Positions 15,281-24,132 of a stretch of DNA of 24,840 nucleotides are shown piece by piece. The translations under genes and the position numbers were made by a program. The stretch lies in NCBI GenBank assembly GCA_965555375.1, contig CBEWDL010000029.1, positions 1-24,840 on the forward strand, written 5' to 3'. A model generated the notes under the pieces. That model was not told where the DNA came from. It ran no database searches and saw only the letters and a program-made list of their open reading frames with translations. Position 1 is the stretch's first letter. The number at the start of each line of letters is the position of its first letter. Source of the stretch: CBDVBL01 sp965555375. Its GTDB lineage: Bacteria; Zixibacteria; MSB-5A5; UBA10806.

Positions 15281-16780
15281 CTAAAACCCCCAACCAAAAG
15301 GTGGCAATCTATATCCCAATTCAAGGGAAGATCCCCAGTTTGTCTCATTTGCCCCGGGAACGTTCCCAGCGTTATTTATATCGGCCAGATGAACCTCTAA
15401 CTTACACCAGAACCGATTTTTGTCGAGGCCCAGCAGCCCGAAGCCATTAACCGCCTCCTTCTGAACTATTCCGGTCGGAAACGGCTCGGAATACTCGTCG
15501 GCATAAAGCCATGGGGCAGACCAGTCAGCGTCGATCAGGCCCTCGCCTGATCTCTGAATCGAGCCGAAGTAGGATATCCTGAGAGCCGCCGAGACCCACC
15601 AGGAATATTCCCAGTTGACGATATCGTTATCGGGACCGTCAGGAAAACCGATTGGATAGTTGCGATTGATGTAACGATTATGCGGACGGGCCTGGTTGTA
15701 TGTCCAATTGTTAATCCTGGCAAATTCGAGGCTGATTCTCGACCCTGCCAGGCCTATATCATACGCCTCTGCGCCGACTAAATATCCTATCTGATCCGGC
15801 TCATAATCGCCCCTGCTTTTCTTCTCGATCTGAAAATCATCCACCAATAGCTCGCCGCAGGCCCAGAATTTTCCGGCATGCCTGTAATCAAATCCCAGGC
15901 TCACCAATGTATTATCGTCTATCCCCGAATTAAGCTGATAGCCATGGTACCACAATAAAGGAACGGAGTATGCAGGCTCGAACCGCCGTCCGGGACCTCC
16001 GTATATGACCGCCTCTCTGAGCGAAAACGATAGGCCCTGGAGAGGCGTGAAGCTCAACGAATGGGCGCTTATATATCTCTGTTGATCCGTAAAATATTGA
16101 GGCTCGATTTCCATCTGATCGAGTTCCTCTTTTACGGGGCTTAAAAATCCGACGATGGATTCAAAATCAAAATTCTCTCCTCTGAAACTGAATCCCAGGA
16201 CCGTCATCGGCATGGCTTGCCTGGAGAACATAAGATTACCGTATCTCCCAAATCCCCACGAAACCCTTTCGAGGCCGAACCGGAACTTCATACGGTCGAG
16301 CCTCAGGTCTAAAGTGGCATTTTCGGCGAAACCGGCCCATCCTCGCCAGTATTTGCCCTCGTACCGGGGATCATCGGATAGCTCTCTATCGATGCGATAA
16401 ATAACGGTAGAGGACAGGTTGCGATTGATGTCGATCTTAATCCGTGGAAATAACTTTACGTAATTGGTGTTAGAGTTCTTTTGCCGGTTAGCCTCGACGA
16501 GCTCAAAGCTGCCCGTAACCCTTGATTCATCCGCTTCGCCAAGGTAATCTCCAATCAGATGCTGGTAGAGCCCGATCAGGTCTTCTTCACGTTTGTTCTT
16601 TCCTGTTTCTGTTGCGGCCGGAGGATTATAATATTCGATTTTCTCGAGAAGCTCTCGCCCGTAGAGTTCTCGGGCCAGAAAAAACAGGTTCCGGGATGAA
16701 GGAGTTCCTGAGGGTATCTCGCCTGCGAGGCCGGGTAAACAGAATAAAACGACTAAGGCTGCGGCTCTCAAAAACGGCAT
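15281..16780 (-). CDS. Wzi-like capsule assembly outer-membrane protein
   Basis: A 499-residue exported beta-barrel protein. The signal peptide is residues 1-20. Amphipathic strands with many aromatic residues fill the rest. The region around 375-410 with WTYNQARPHNRYINR, PIGFPDGPDNDIVN and EYSWWVS resembles the conserved C-terminal part of Wzi-family capsule proteins, where a GPD motif follows a tyrosine-rich stretch. Wzi in Klebsiella and E. coli sits in the outer membrane and attaches capsule to the cell surface. Size (about 480-500 aa) fits. It starts 5 bases after the preceding stop with no clear ribosome binding site, so translation is probably coupled. Its place beside glycosyltransferases supports the assignment. 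A general porin is the alternative. Confidence 0.75.
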   Translation of the reverse strand: MPFLRAAALVVLFCLPGLAGEIPSGTPSSRNLFFLARELYGRELLEKIEYYNPPAATETGKNKREEDLIGLYQHLIGDYLGEADESRVTGSFELVEANRQKNSNTNYVKLFPRIKIDINRNLSSTVIYRIDRELSDDPRYEGKYWRGWAGFAENATLDLRLDRMKFRFGLERVSWGFGRYGNLMFSRQAMPMTVLGFSFRGENFDFESIVGFLSPVKEELDQMEIEPQYFTDQQRYISAHSLSFTPLQGLSFSLREAVIYGGPGRRFEPAYSVPLLWYHGYQLNSGIDDNTLVSLGFDYRHAGKFWACGELLVDDFQIEKKSRGDYEPDQIGYLVGAEAYDIGLAGSRISLEFARINNWTYNQARPHNRYINRNYPIGFPDGPDNDIVNWEYSWWVSAALRISYFGSIQRSGEGLIDADWSAPWLYADEYSEPFPTGIVQKEAVNGFGLLGLDKNRFWCKLEVHLADINNAGNVPGANETNWGSSLELGYRLPPFGWGF

Positions 16781-16785
16781 AAGCC

Positions 16786-17967
16786 CTACTGAATTCTGGC
16801 CGGAGTTTCAGTCTGGTGCAAAACTTCGTCAGTCCGACCCAGAACAACCACCTTGAGTTTGCGACCCCTGAATCGATCCAGAAGGTTCAAAACCTCGGCC
16901 GCTGAAAATGCGTCGCCTGCGATATACAACTCTTCCACATCATCGGTGAGGATGACCCGGTCAGCATCCTCGCGACTGGCAATTATTCTTGCATTAGGTC
17001 CCGTGCTATCCTTGATAGAATGATCTCTATCGATATATCCGACTACATTTCTGGGCTCCGGTTGGCGCAGAGCCTGCTGAGTAACTCGCGCGGCCGGCCT
17101 GCCGGAACCGACTATCACGATATTTTTCTTTCCCTCACGCCGAATTCTGGTGATCGCACCGGGAATTATGATGAATCTGTTAGCCACAATCAGTAAGAAT
17201 CCCAGGATGTATCCCAGTCCGATAGCTAATCTACTGGTGGTAAAATTCATATCTTTTGTGAGAAACAGTATCACCAGAAACAACAGATAGGCTCGTGTTA
17301 TATTTTTCCATATCTGACCCACGAGTTCGAGACCGGAACTAATAAGATCCGTTCGATAACTACGTTTGAACACGAATGAAAACGCATAGCAGAAGGCCAG
17401 GCCCAGGCCCAGTTGTATGAGCTCGCTCTGCCCCATGAACAAAGGCTGATTGAGCACCCTGAAAAGATGTATCTGGCCGAGAAAAGCCAGATAGATTGAA
17501 AGTCCTGCCAGCAACGAATCGAATATCGCATATAGGATCCCGTTCTTTATCAGGGATTTGTCCTGGCGGCGATCTTTGTAAACATATCCGGAATTCCTCA
17601 TAAGGCGACCCTCTTCGAGGGCGTTCTGGACGATCTTCTCAAGGTCTTCTTTTTTCAACGGTTTCTTGATAAAATCAAATGCTCCATTCCTCAACGATTC
17701 GATAGTGGAATCGATATCCGCCCGACCGGATACCATGATTACCATGGTTCGGGGGCTTCTTTTCCTGATCACATCCAGAAGTCCAGGGCCGCTTACGTGC
17801 GGAAGAACGATATCCAGAATAGCAAGATCAAAACTCTCGGCATAGATCTTGCCTAAAGCCTGGAGCCCATCAGAGGCCGCGGAGATCTGATACCCCGCTG
17901 CCTCCAGGGTTTTAACCATGAAGCTTTGCATCGCAAAATCGTCGTCCACCACCAAGATTTTGGCCAT
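16786..17967 (-). CDS. Response-regulator receiver domain fused to a membrane/Rossmann module like the non-catalytic half of a sugar-phosphate transferase
   Basis: A 393-residue protein with an unusual layout. Residues 1-118 are a complete receiver domain: acidic pocket D8-D10, phospho-acceptor Asp52, Ser80 and Lys102 (KKPL). After a linker, four hydrophobic segments (about 143-163, 182-200, 225-237, 248-268) include FKRSYRTDLIS and TTSRLAIGLGYILGF, as in the N-terminal membrane part of WbaP/WcaJ-type initiating transferases. Then a CoA-binding-like Rossmann fold with VIVGSGRPAARV (284-295) runs to about 370. The protein stops there: the catalytic PF02397 domain (KFRT, DELPQ, PGLT motifs) is missing, and no remnant lies before the next gene, which starts 5 bases later. 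AGAGGA lies 7 bases before the ATG. It follows a full-length transferase by 13 bases, so a regulatory partner role is likely but inferred. No histidine kinase is in the window. Confidence 0.85.
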   Translation of the reverse strand: MAKILVVDDDFAMQSFMVKTLEAAGYQISAASDGLQALGKIYAESFDLAILDIVLPHVSGPGLLDVIRKRSPRTMVIMVSGRADIDSTIESLRNGAFDFIKKPLKKEDLEKIVQNALEEGRLMRNSGYVYKDRRQDKSLIKNGILYAIFDSLLAGLSIYLAFLGQIHLFRVLNQPLFMGQSELIQLGLGLAFCYAFSFVFKRSYRTDLISSGLELVGQIWKNITRAYLLFLVILFLTKDMNFTTSRLAIGLGYILGFLLIVANRFIIIPGAITRIRREGKKNIVIVGSGRPAARVTQQALRQPEPRNVVGYIDRDHSIKDSTGPNARIIASREDADRVILTDDVEELYIAGDAFSAAEVLNLLDRFRGRKLKVVVLGRTDEVLHQTETPARIQ

Positions 17968-17980
17968 CTCCAGATCCTCT

Positions 17981-19387
17981 CTATCTTGCGCCGGTTCCTT
18001 TTAAAACTGCGGGGACAGTTCGGGCCAGGATTTTTGCATCCTCCCACAAAGACCAGTTATCTATATATTCCAGATCGAGCTTCATCCACTGCTCAAAAGA
18101 AACATCGGAACGCCCGTTAATCTGCCAGAGGCAGGTCAACCCGGGTTTCATCGAGAGTTTCCTTCTCTGCCAGAGATCGAATCTGGCGACCTCCTCAGCC
18201 AGCGGTGGACGCGGGCCCACCAGTGACATATCTCCCCTGAGGATATTGAATAGCTGCGGCAACTCATCGATCGACGTCTTTCGCAACAACCTCCCCATCG
18301 GAGTGATCCGGGGATCTCTTTTCATTTTGAATGCCGCCCCATCCACGTCGTTAAATTTCATTAGATCTCTCTTAAGCTCGTCGGCGTTATGCACCATAGT
18401 CCTGAATTTATACAATTTGAATTTCCGACCGTTTAGGCCGCACCTTTCCTGAGCGAAAATGGCCGGGCCTTTCGACGTTAGCTTCACTATTATGGCTGCA
18501 GCCAGCATTATCGGGGATGCCAGCATCAATCCAATCACTGATAAAAACCTATCCAGAAAACCTTTGGTCATGATGGCGAGGCTTTGTCCCGGCCCCGTGT
18601 CATAGCATACCAGCGGCGAATCAAAAAATGTATCGACTCTCTTTTTGGCTAACTTCATAGGGAAGAAATCCGCCAGAATAGCGATCTGCACTCCCATCTG
18701 TTCACAAACCTCGACTGATTTTTCAATTTTGCTCAGATACTTCTTTCCAACTCCGAAGACGGCCCAATCGATCTGCCTGTTCTTCAGCAGCTCGGGCAGG
18801 TCCTGTAGATCACCGATGCATGGTATGTCTCTATAGCGCCAGAGGTGCGGTCGCCTTTCCCAGTCGACGAAACCTAAAACCTTCAAACCGAACCGGGAAT
18901 TGTCTAATATTTTATCAACGAAGCCTTTGGCAATAATGCCGGTGCCGATCATCAAAACCGTCTGATAATTGTATCCCCGCGAGCGGTAATATTCGAGTAG
19001 CAATGTTATCAATAACCGAAAACCGCCGATAAAAGCGGCGCTTAAGGCGGCAAAAAGAATAATCTGAAACCTGCTTTCTTCCAGATACCCTCCTGCAAAG
19101 ATGAATGCCAGAAACAAACCGGCGGAAATCAGCGCCGCCTTTAAAGAGGATATCAGAATACCTTTAATTTCTCTAAGCCGGACGCTATAGCAATCAGGCG
19201 AAAACCAGAACACCCCTCCCCAGATGATTATCGCAGGTAACATAAGGTTATCGCCTGAAAAAACATTGACGCTCGTACCAGATCGCAGATGGTCTATTAT
19301 TACGGAGAGCTGGAAACCGAGGGCAACAAGACACAAATCTGCAACGAATACGAGTTTTTTCAGGATGTGCATGCGTTCCCGCAGCAT
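17981..19387 (-). CDS. Initiating sugar-phosphate transferase (polyprenyl glycosylphosphotransferase, WcaJ/WbaP type)
   Basis: A 468-residue inner-membrane enzyme that transfers a sugar phosphate from a nucleotide sugar to undecaprenyl phosphate, the first step of capsule or exopolysaccharide repeat-unit assembly. Four N-terminal hydrophobic segments (about 10-31, 48-62, 77-100, 107-130) lead into a CoA-binding-like fold with MIGTGIIAKGF (146-156). A fifth, hydrophobic hairpin lies at about 279-300. The catalytic domain follows with KFRTM (327-331), DELPQ (374-378), GPRPP (391-395) and PGLTCLWQINGR (415-426). All family motifs are intact. GGAGG lies 7 bases before the ATG at 19387. The specific sugar cannot be read from the sequence. 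It is immediately followed by a receiver-domain protein built on the same membrane fold. Confidence 0.93.
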   Translation of the reverse strand: MLRERMHILKKLVFVADLCLVALGFQLSVIIDHLRSGTSVNVFSGDNLMLPAIIIWGGVFWFSPDCYSVRLREIKGILISSLKAALISAGLFLAFIFAGGYLEESRFQIILFAALSAAFIGGFRLLITLLLEYYRSRGYNYQTVLMIGTGIIAKGFVDKILDNSRFGLKVLGFVDWERRPHLWRYRDIPCIGDLQDLPELLKNRQIDWAVFGVGKKYLSKIEKSVEVCEQMGVQIAILADFFPMKLAKKRVDTFFDSPLVCYDTGPGQSLAIMTKGFLDRFLSVIGLMLASPIMLAAAIIVKLTSKGPAIFAQERCGLNGRKFKLYKFRTMVHNADELKRDLMKFNDVDGAAFKMKRDPRITPMGRLLRKTSIDELPQLFNILRGDMSLVGPRPPLAEEVARFDLWQRRKLSMKPGLTCLWQINGRSDVSFEQWMKLDLEYIDNWSLWEDAKILARTVPAVLKGTGAR

Positions 19388-19416
19388 GTTTCCCCCTCCA
19401 CCGGATTTAGCTCGGG

Positions 19417-20760
19417 CTATTTTCTTTCCGTTTCTGCCATCGCCGATTCCCCTGCGTAATCGTGCGGCCTATTTATATTTTCGGAAGATCCGTCTTTCTG
19501 TTTAGCCGGATAAAACACTCCCTCACCGCTGATGGTTGTCTGGAGTATCTCAAGATATTGATCGGCCAACCTGTTTCGTGAGCAGTTGGCCAGAGCAAAT
19601 GAATATCCGCTCTTTCCGAGGTTTCGGCAAAGTCCCCGATCATTGTACAGCATCATTATCTTTTCCGCCAGGTCCCTGGCGTTCTCCGGTTGGGCAGCCA
19701 GACCGGCACCGGCGCCCTCGATAAGACTCCGCGACTCGCCTTCGGTAGAAAAAACAATCGGTTTGCCGGCTGCCATAATCTCGTAGATCTTGCTCGGAAT
19801 ATTCTTCGTAAACAGATAGGCTTTCCGCAAAGGCACCAGGCAAACATCGCAGGCCTTGTAATAATCCGGGACATCGGCTCTATCGACCTGATCATGGAAT
19901 ATTACATTCGGCAATCGTAGATCCTTGGCCTTCAGCATCAAATTGCTTTTCTCGGCGCCGTCTCCAACGAAAAGGAAAGTAATGCCGGGGATACCTCGTA
20001 GAATCTCTGCAGCCTCCAGGACGACATCAAGCCTGTGCGCCATGCCGTGAGTGCCAATATATCCGACAAGGAAATCATCGGGCTTTCCCAATTTTCTACG
20101 GATCGACACGCCGTCGGAACCACTCTGGAAAAGACTTATATTCACGCCGTTCGGCACCAGAACCATTTTCGACGGCGAAATTCCTCTATTGGCCAATATG
20201 TCTATCGTGCCCCGGGCAACCGCTACGATGAGATCGGCTTTCTTATATAAAAAAACCTCGATCGCCTCGAGGATCTTTATGGCGATCCTATTCCTTATGG
20301 CGCCGACCGCCACGATCTCCTCCGGCCAGATATCCCTGACCTCAAAGATGAATTTGCATTTCTTGAGGCGGCTCAAGATATACCCAGCCACGGCAACGAA
20401 AAACTGCGGGGATGTTGCTATGATGATATCCGGATTGCCCACGGGCCGGAATCCGAGAGTTATCGATGATAACATAAATGATAAGAAGTTAAATATTCGT
20501 CTGATAATACCATCGTTGGGAGCGGCATAAACATAGGTCCTCACAACCCGGATATTGTTCCGTACCTCTATAAGACGTTTATACCCTCGGTATTTTTTTT
20601 CGATGATGCCGCCGGGATGATTGGGAAAACAGGTAAGAACCGTAACATCGGCGCCACGCTGCGCCCAACGTTCAGCCGTTTCAGAGACACGAACCGCAGG
20701 TGCGTTGACCTCAGGCGGGAAATAATGAGAGATATAGAGAATTCTCAACCGCTTATCCAT
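19417..20760 (-). CDS. GT4 glycosyltransferase, WbuB-like
   Basis: A 447-residue GT-B fold glycosyltransferase that adds a sugar to the growing lipid-linked repeat unit at the cytoplasmic face. The N-terminal half begins RILYISHYFPPEVNAPAVR, a start typical of the WbuB-like group, with EVRDIWPE at 140-147. The C-terminal half has GYIGTHGMAHRLD (233-245), VGDGAEK (265-271) and the donor-binding stretch IPSKIYEIMAAGKPIVF (321-337). Donor and acceptor sugars are unknown; founding WbuB uses L-fucosamine, but that cannot be carried over. The last 40 residues form a polar, low-complexity tail. The start codon overlaps the end of the upstream dehydrogenase gene by 16 bases, a sign of one operon. Confidence 0.9.
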   Translation of the reverse strand: MDKRLRILYISHYFPPEVNAPAVRVSETAERWAQRGADVTVLTCFPNHPGGIIEKKYRGYKRLIEVRNNIRVVRTYVYAAPNDGIIRRIFNFLSFMLSSITLGFRPVGNPDIIIATSPQFFVAVAGYILSRLKKCKFIFEVRDIWPEEIVAVGAIRNRIAIKILEAIEVFLYKKADLIVAVARGTIDILANRGISPSKMVLVPNGVNISLFQSGSDGVSIRRKLGKPDDFLVGYIGTHGMAHRLDVVLEAAEILRGIPGITFLFVGDGAEKSNLMLKAKDLRLPNVIFHDQVDRADVPDYYKACDVCLVPLRKAYLFTKNIPSKIYEIMAAGKPIVFSTEGESRSLIEGAGAGLAAQPENARDLAEKIMMLYNDRGLCRNLGKSGYSFALANCSRNRLADQYLEILQTTISGEGVFYPAKQKDGSSENINRPHDYAGESAMAETERK

Positions 20761-22913
20761 CTCGGTTTCCCGCTGGATAACGATTCCAGTATCTCGAATG
20801 TTGTCATAGACGTTTCAAACAGGCTGTCAAAAGTAATCGGAGATCCCAGGTCGGCGGTCAGGTAGTGGCTCCAGAGCTCGAGCATTTTCCTGTGCCCTTT
20901 ATTCTGGCCCCGTTTCTTATCCATCCGTAATCCTTTATCCCCGGCGATCGTCAGCGTCCTGAAATCATTCATCTGGATAACCAGACCGCCCCCGATAATT
21001 TCTATAAACTCTTTCGGAACCGCCTTATTTCCAGACGCTACATAATTGATGGTGCCCACCGAGCCGTTGGAAAAACGGATCACCAGCTGGAGATTATCAT
21101 CAGAACGAAATCGATCATTCGGCATGGACAGGGCCTCGGCATGAACCTTCACAGGTCTCGCGCCCGACAGATATGAGAGCAGATCGATGAAATGGCATAT
21201 CTCGCCGATTACCCGCCCGCCCCCACATTCGGGATCTTGAATCCAGTTATCAGTCGGAATGAACCCGGCATTGATTCTATAATGCATTGAGATCGGATAT
21301 TGGATTTCCTTAAAGCTTTCTCTGATCTTTCCAACTATAGGTGCGAACCTGCGGTTGTAACCAACCATTAACGGGGCTTCCGTCGCCATATACGCGGACC
21401 TGATCTGTTCCAGTTCCTCTCGATTCAAACATAAAGGCTTCTCAACAAACGTGGGCTTGCCGGCGAGAAGCGATTTTATCACTAATTCCGCATGCTGATT
21501 ATGTCGATTCGCAATGAAAATGACCCCGATTTCAGGATCACCTATTATCTCGTCGAAGCTCGAAACCGCCGTTTTAAAGCCAAACCTCCTGGCGGCATCG
21601 GAGGCTGAAACCCCGCTTCCGGACATAATTACTCGATTTTCGTATGCCGCTATCGATCCGATGTTAGGCAGCAGTACGCCCGTGGCAAAGTCTCCGGCAC
21701 CTACGAAACCGATTGAGATTTTCGATGATTGACTCACCCTCACGGTGTTATTCTTTGGCAGGGTTAATCTTTTTCGGAATCCGGCGTTTTCGTTGGGATA
21801 ATTCAGTACCATGCCCAGGTAACTTTCCGAAGATTGGCCGGAGATTAAGCTGTAGGCTTTATCCGCCTGGCTTATATCAAACCGATGGGTAATCAGATCT
21901 TTGACATCGATTCGACCGGTTGATATCAACTGAAGAAAGGATTCCATGTTTCGATTTTCGGTCCAGCGGACATACCCGTATGGATAATCCCTGCCAGCTT
22001 CTTCGTAGTTGTAATCGTAACGTCCGGGCCCATACGAACGAGAAAGCTTAAGTTCTAGCTCTTTCTCATAGAAGGTCTTCCTCGGTATGTTCAGTCCGAC
22101 CGAGCCGACGGCTACGACTGTGCCTTTGTCCCGACAGATTCGCCCGGCGGTTTCTACCGGACCGGCGGAATCCGTGGCCGCAGTGATAATAACCGAGTCA
22201 ACACCTTTTCCAGAAGTAAGGTTCAAAATTCTGGATATGGTGGCATCATCAGCCAGCAGGGCCCAATCGATACCCCCTCTCTGCGCTATACGGAGCTTGC
22301 TTTCGTCGATATCCAATCCGATAACCCGGCATCCGGAGGCGGACAATAGCCTGTATGTCAACTGCCCCAGAAGGCCCAATCCTATGACCGCCACAATCTC
22401 GCCTAAACGAACATCGGCAACCCGAACCCCTTGCATGGCGATAGCCCCCGGTGTAACGAAGCTTGCCTCCTCAAAGGTTACATTGTCTGGCACCTTTACG
22501 GCCAGATTGGTCGGGACATATATTGTCTCGGCATGACAGGCATATCCATATCCCGCGCAGGCGACCCTTTCCCCCGGCGTCCATCTTTCCAACGACGAGT
22601 GCACCTTTTTCACGACACCTGCCGAGCTGTAGCCCAGTGGAACCGGCGTCTTCAGGCGCCCCCTGACCTTGTTGTAGGTGGAAACAAGCCCCTCCGTCCG
22701 CACTTTAGCCAGAACCTGCTTAACCATATCGGGCCGTTGGCAAGCCTTCCCGGCGAGCGACATTTGCGATAGCTCGATCATCTGCCTTTCTGTTCCGGCG
22801 GATATCAGCGAACATCTATTGCTAACAACCAGACCCGAACCCTTCATCCTCGGCGAGGGTATATCCTCGACTCTGGGTATCTGCTCGCGATTATATTGCA
22901 GCACTTGCTTCAT
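20745..22913 (-). CDS. Fused alcohol dehydrogenase-like / Gfo-Idh-MocA oxidoreductase
   Basis: A 722-residue cytoplasmic protein with two joined redox domains. Residues 1-370 are a medium-chain alcohol dehydrogenase-like domain with GLGLLG (178-183) in the nucleotide-binding fold. The usual catalytic zinc cysteine near residue 40 is replaced: the sequence is SLISAGTE (36-43) instead of a CGTD-like motif. Residues 398-722 are a Gfo/Idh/MocA domain with FVGAGDFATG (403-412), the EKPLCL motif (491-496) and GEICHFIDLL (570-579), whose His574 would be catalytic. Such two-domain oxidoreductases are known from polysaccharide clusters, and the layout suggests oxidation or epimer-type changes of a sugar nucleotide passed between domains. 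Substrate and product are unknown. A GGGG stretch lies about 7 bases before the ATG. The next gene starts inside its 3' end. Confidence 0.9.
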   Translation of the reverse strand: MKQVLQYNREQIPRVEDIPSPRMKGSGLVVSNRCSLISAGTERQMIELSQMSLAGKACQRPDMVKQVLAKVRTEGLVSTYNKVRGRLKTPVPLGYSSAGVVKKVHSSLERWTPGERVACAGYGYACHAETIYVPTNLAVKVPDNVTFEEASFVTPGAIAMQGVRVADVRLGEIVAVIGLGLLGQLTYRLLSASGCRVIGLDIDESKLRIAQRGGIDWALLADDATISRILNLTSGKGVDSVIITAATDSAGPVETAGRICRDKGTVVAVGSVGLNIPRKTFYEKELELKLSRSYGPGRYDYNYEEAGRDYPYGYVRWTENRNMESFLQLISTGRIDVKDLITHRFDISQADKAYSLISGQSSESYLGMVLNYPNENAGFRKRLTLPKNNTVRVSQSSKISIGFVGAGDFATGVLLPNIGSIAAYENRVIMSGSGVSASDAARRFGFKTAVSSFDEIIGDPEIGVIFIANRHNQHAELVIKSLLAGKPTFVEKPLCLNREELEQIRSAYMATEAPLMVGYNRRFAPIVGKIRESFKEIQYPISMHYRINAGFIPTDNWIQDPECGGGRVIGEICHFIDLLSYLSGARPVKVHAEALSMPNDRFRSDDNLQLVIRFSNGSVGTINYVASGNKAVPKEFIEIIGGGLVIQMNDFRTLTIAGDKGLRMDKKRGQNKGHRKMLELWSHYLTADLGSPITFDSLFETSMTTFEILESLSSGKPRWISG

Positions 22914-22950
22914 AATTGCCCCGGCAAAAATTCACTTCTTCCGACGACAT

Positions 22951-24132
22951 TCACACCGTTACCTTTTGCGGATTTGAGGCTTCCAACGAATCTTTATCGT
23001 GGGCAGATAGCACTCCATCGAAGAAATCAAGCGTTTGTTTGGCCGCTTTCTCCCAGGAGAAAAATCGGGATCTCTTTAACGATCTTTCTCGCAAAAAGAG
23101 GTTCAAATCTCCATCCTCGATTATGGTCCTTATCTTAAATGCGCAATCTTCAATATCATCGGGATCAAAATACAGCGCAGCTCCCCCCGTGACTTCAGGG
23201 ATAACACTCTTATTTGAACAAGCCATAGCACAGCCGTGCGCCATGGCCTCAATAAGAATTACCGAACACGTCTCCAGTACCGAGGAAAATAAGAATTCCC
23301 TGCAATTTCTGTAGAGTGCCTGAAGGTCGGCCTCGGGAACTGCTCCCAGAAAATGAACGCGGTCGCTGCCTGACTCCTTTCTGATCATGCGTTTGATCTG
23401 TTCGACATATTCCGAATCGTAATTACCTCCGGCGATATAGAGCGACGGCAGATCGGGATTAGCCCCCAGCGCATGTAGATAGCTCTGGACCATCTCCTTG
23501 ATTTTCTTGTAACGATAGATATGCGACACGGAGAGGATATAGTCGCCATCGATACCATATCTACGTAGCACATCAGTGTCATACACAGGCTCCACGAATT
23601 CCGGCCTGCCGTGAAAAATGGCTGTCGTTTTCTGCCTGGAATTATCTATGTAACCGGAATAGAAATCGCGGCAATACTCGGATAGATAAATTATGCCCTG
23701 GGAAGATCTCATACTGCTGACGGTCGCCCTCTTGAGAAGCTTCAGCCTTATTTTCTGGTACGGATTTTCCTTTTTGATATATTGATCGTCGAAGGGGGCT
23801 ATGTTATGTATCAGCGTCACCTTCGGGCAATGAACGCTTCTGGCGCCATAATTACCCGGCTCGAACAGCAAATCGCATCCGATTTTTTTAACGATACCGG
23901 GAAGCTTGTATCGCTCCCAGAATACCTGGGTGAAGAGGTTTAACGACGGCGCCTTATAAAATCTGTACTCGAAATTCTTCGGAGCCTCGACGAACAATTT
24001 CTCCTGCCCCGATTTTCCTAAAACCACAAATTTCCTCTCCGGCGCTATCCTGGCGAACCATTCTATCATCTTGTTGAGATGAGCAAGCCCACCCCCATGC
24101 GTAATATGGGTGGCTTTAATGGCTATCTTCAT
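22951..24132 (-). CDS. GT4 glycosyltransferase
   Basis: A 393-residue GT-B glycosyltransferase. The N-terminal part has the glycine-rich THGGGLAHL (11-19), and the C-terminal Glyco_trans_1 domain contains SHIYRYKKI (203-211), the E-x7-E motif E287 to E295 within SSVLETCSVILIEAM, and GGAALYFDPDD (316-326). It should transfer a sugar from a nucleotide donor to the lipid-linked intermediate. The sugar specificity is not visible. The start overlaps the stop of the upstream glycosyltransferase in an ATGA arrangement, with GAGGAG 8 bases upstream, so the two are translated in tandem. The dehydrogenase fusion follows after 37 bases. Confidence 0.9.
   Translation of the reverse strand: MKIAIKATHITHGGGLAHLNKMIEWFARIAPERKFVVLGKSGQEKLFVEAPKNFEYRFYKAPSLNLFTQVFWERYKLPGIVKKIGCDLLFEPGNYGARSVHCPKVTLIHNIAPFDDQYIKKENPYQKIRLKLLKRATVSSMRSSQGIIYLSEYCRDFYSGYIDNSRQKTTAIFHGRPEFVEPVYDTDVLRRYGIDGDYILSVSHIYRYKKIKEMVQSYLHALGANPDLPSLYIAGGNYDSEYVEQIKRMIRKESGSDRVHFLGAVPEADLQALYRNCREFLFSSVLETCSVILIEAMAHGCAMACSNKSVIPEVTGGAALYFDPDDIEDCAFKIRTIIEDGDLNLFLRERSLKRSRFFSWEKAAKQTLDFFDGVLSAHDKDSLEASNPQKVTV

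Noticed and set aside
15279..15293. A TTG start of the PorV-like gene overlapping the Wzi-like gene
   Set aside because: The ATG at 15278 begins a normal signal peptide and follows the preceding stop by 2 bases with a G-rich site upstream.
16786..17967. The receiver-domain protein as a frameshifted remnant of a full transferase
   Set aside because: The next gene starts 5 bases after its stop, and no catalytic-domain sequence is present in any frame there, so it is not a simple frameshift; an ancient deletion remains possible.
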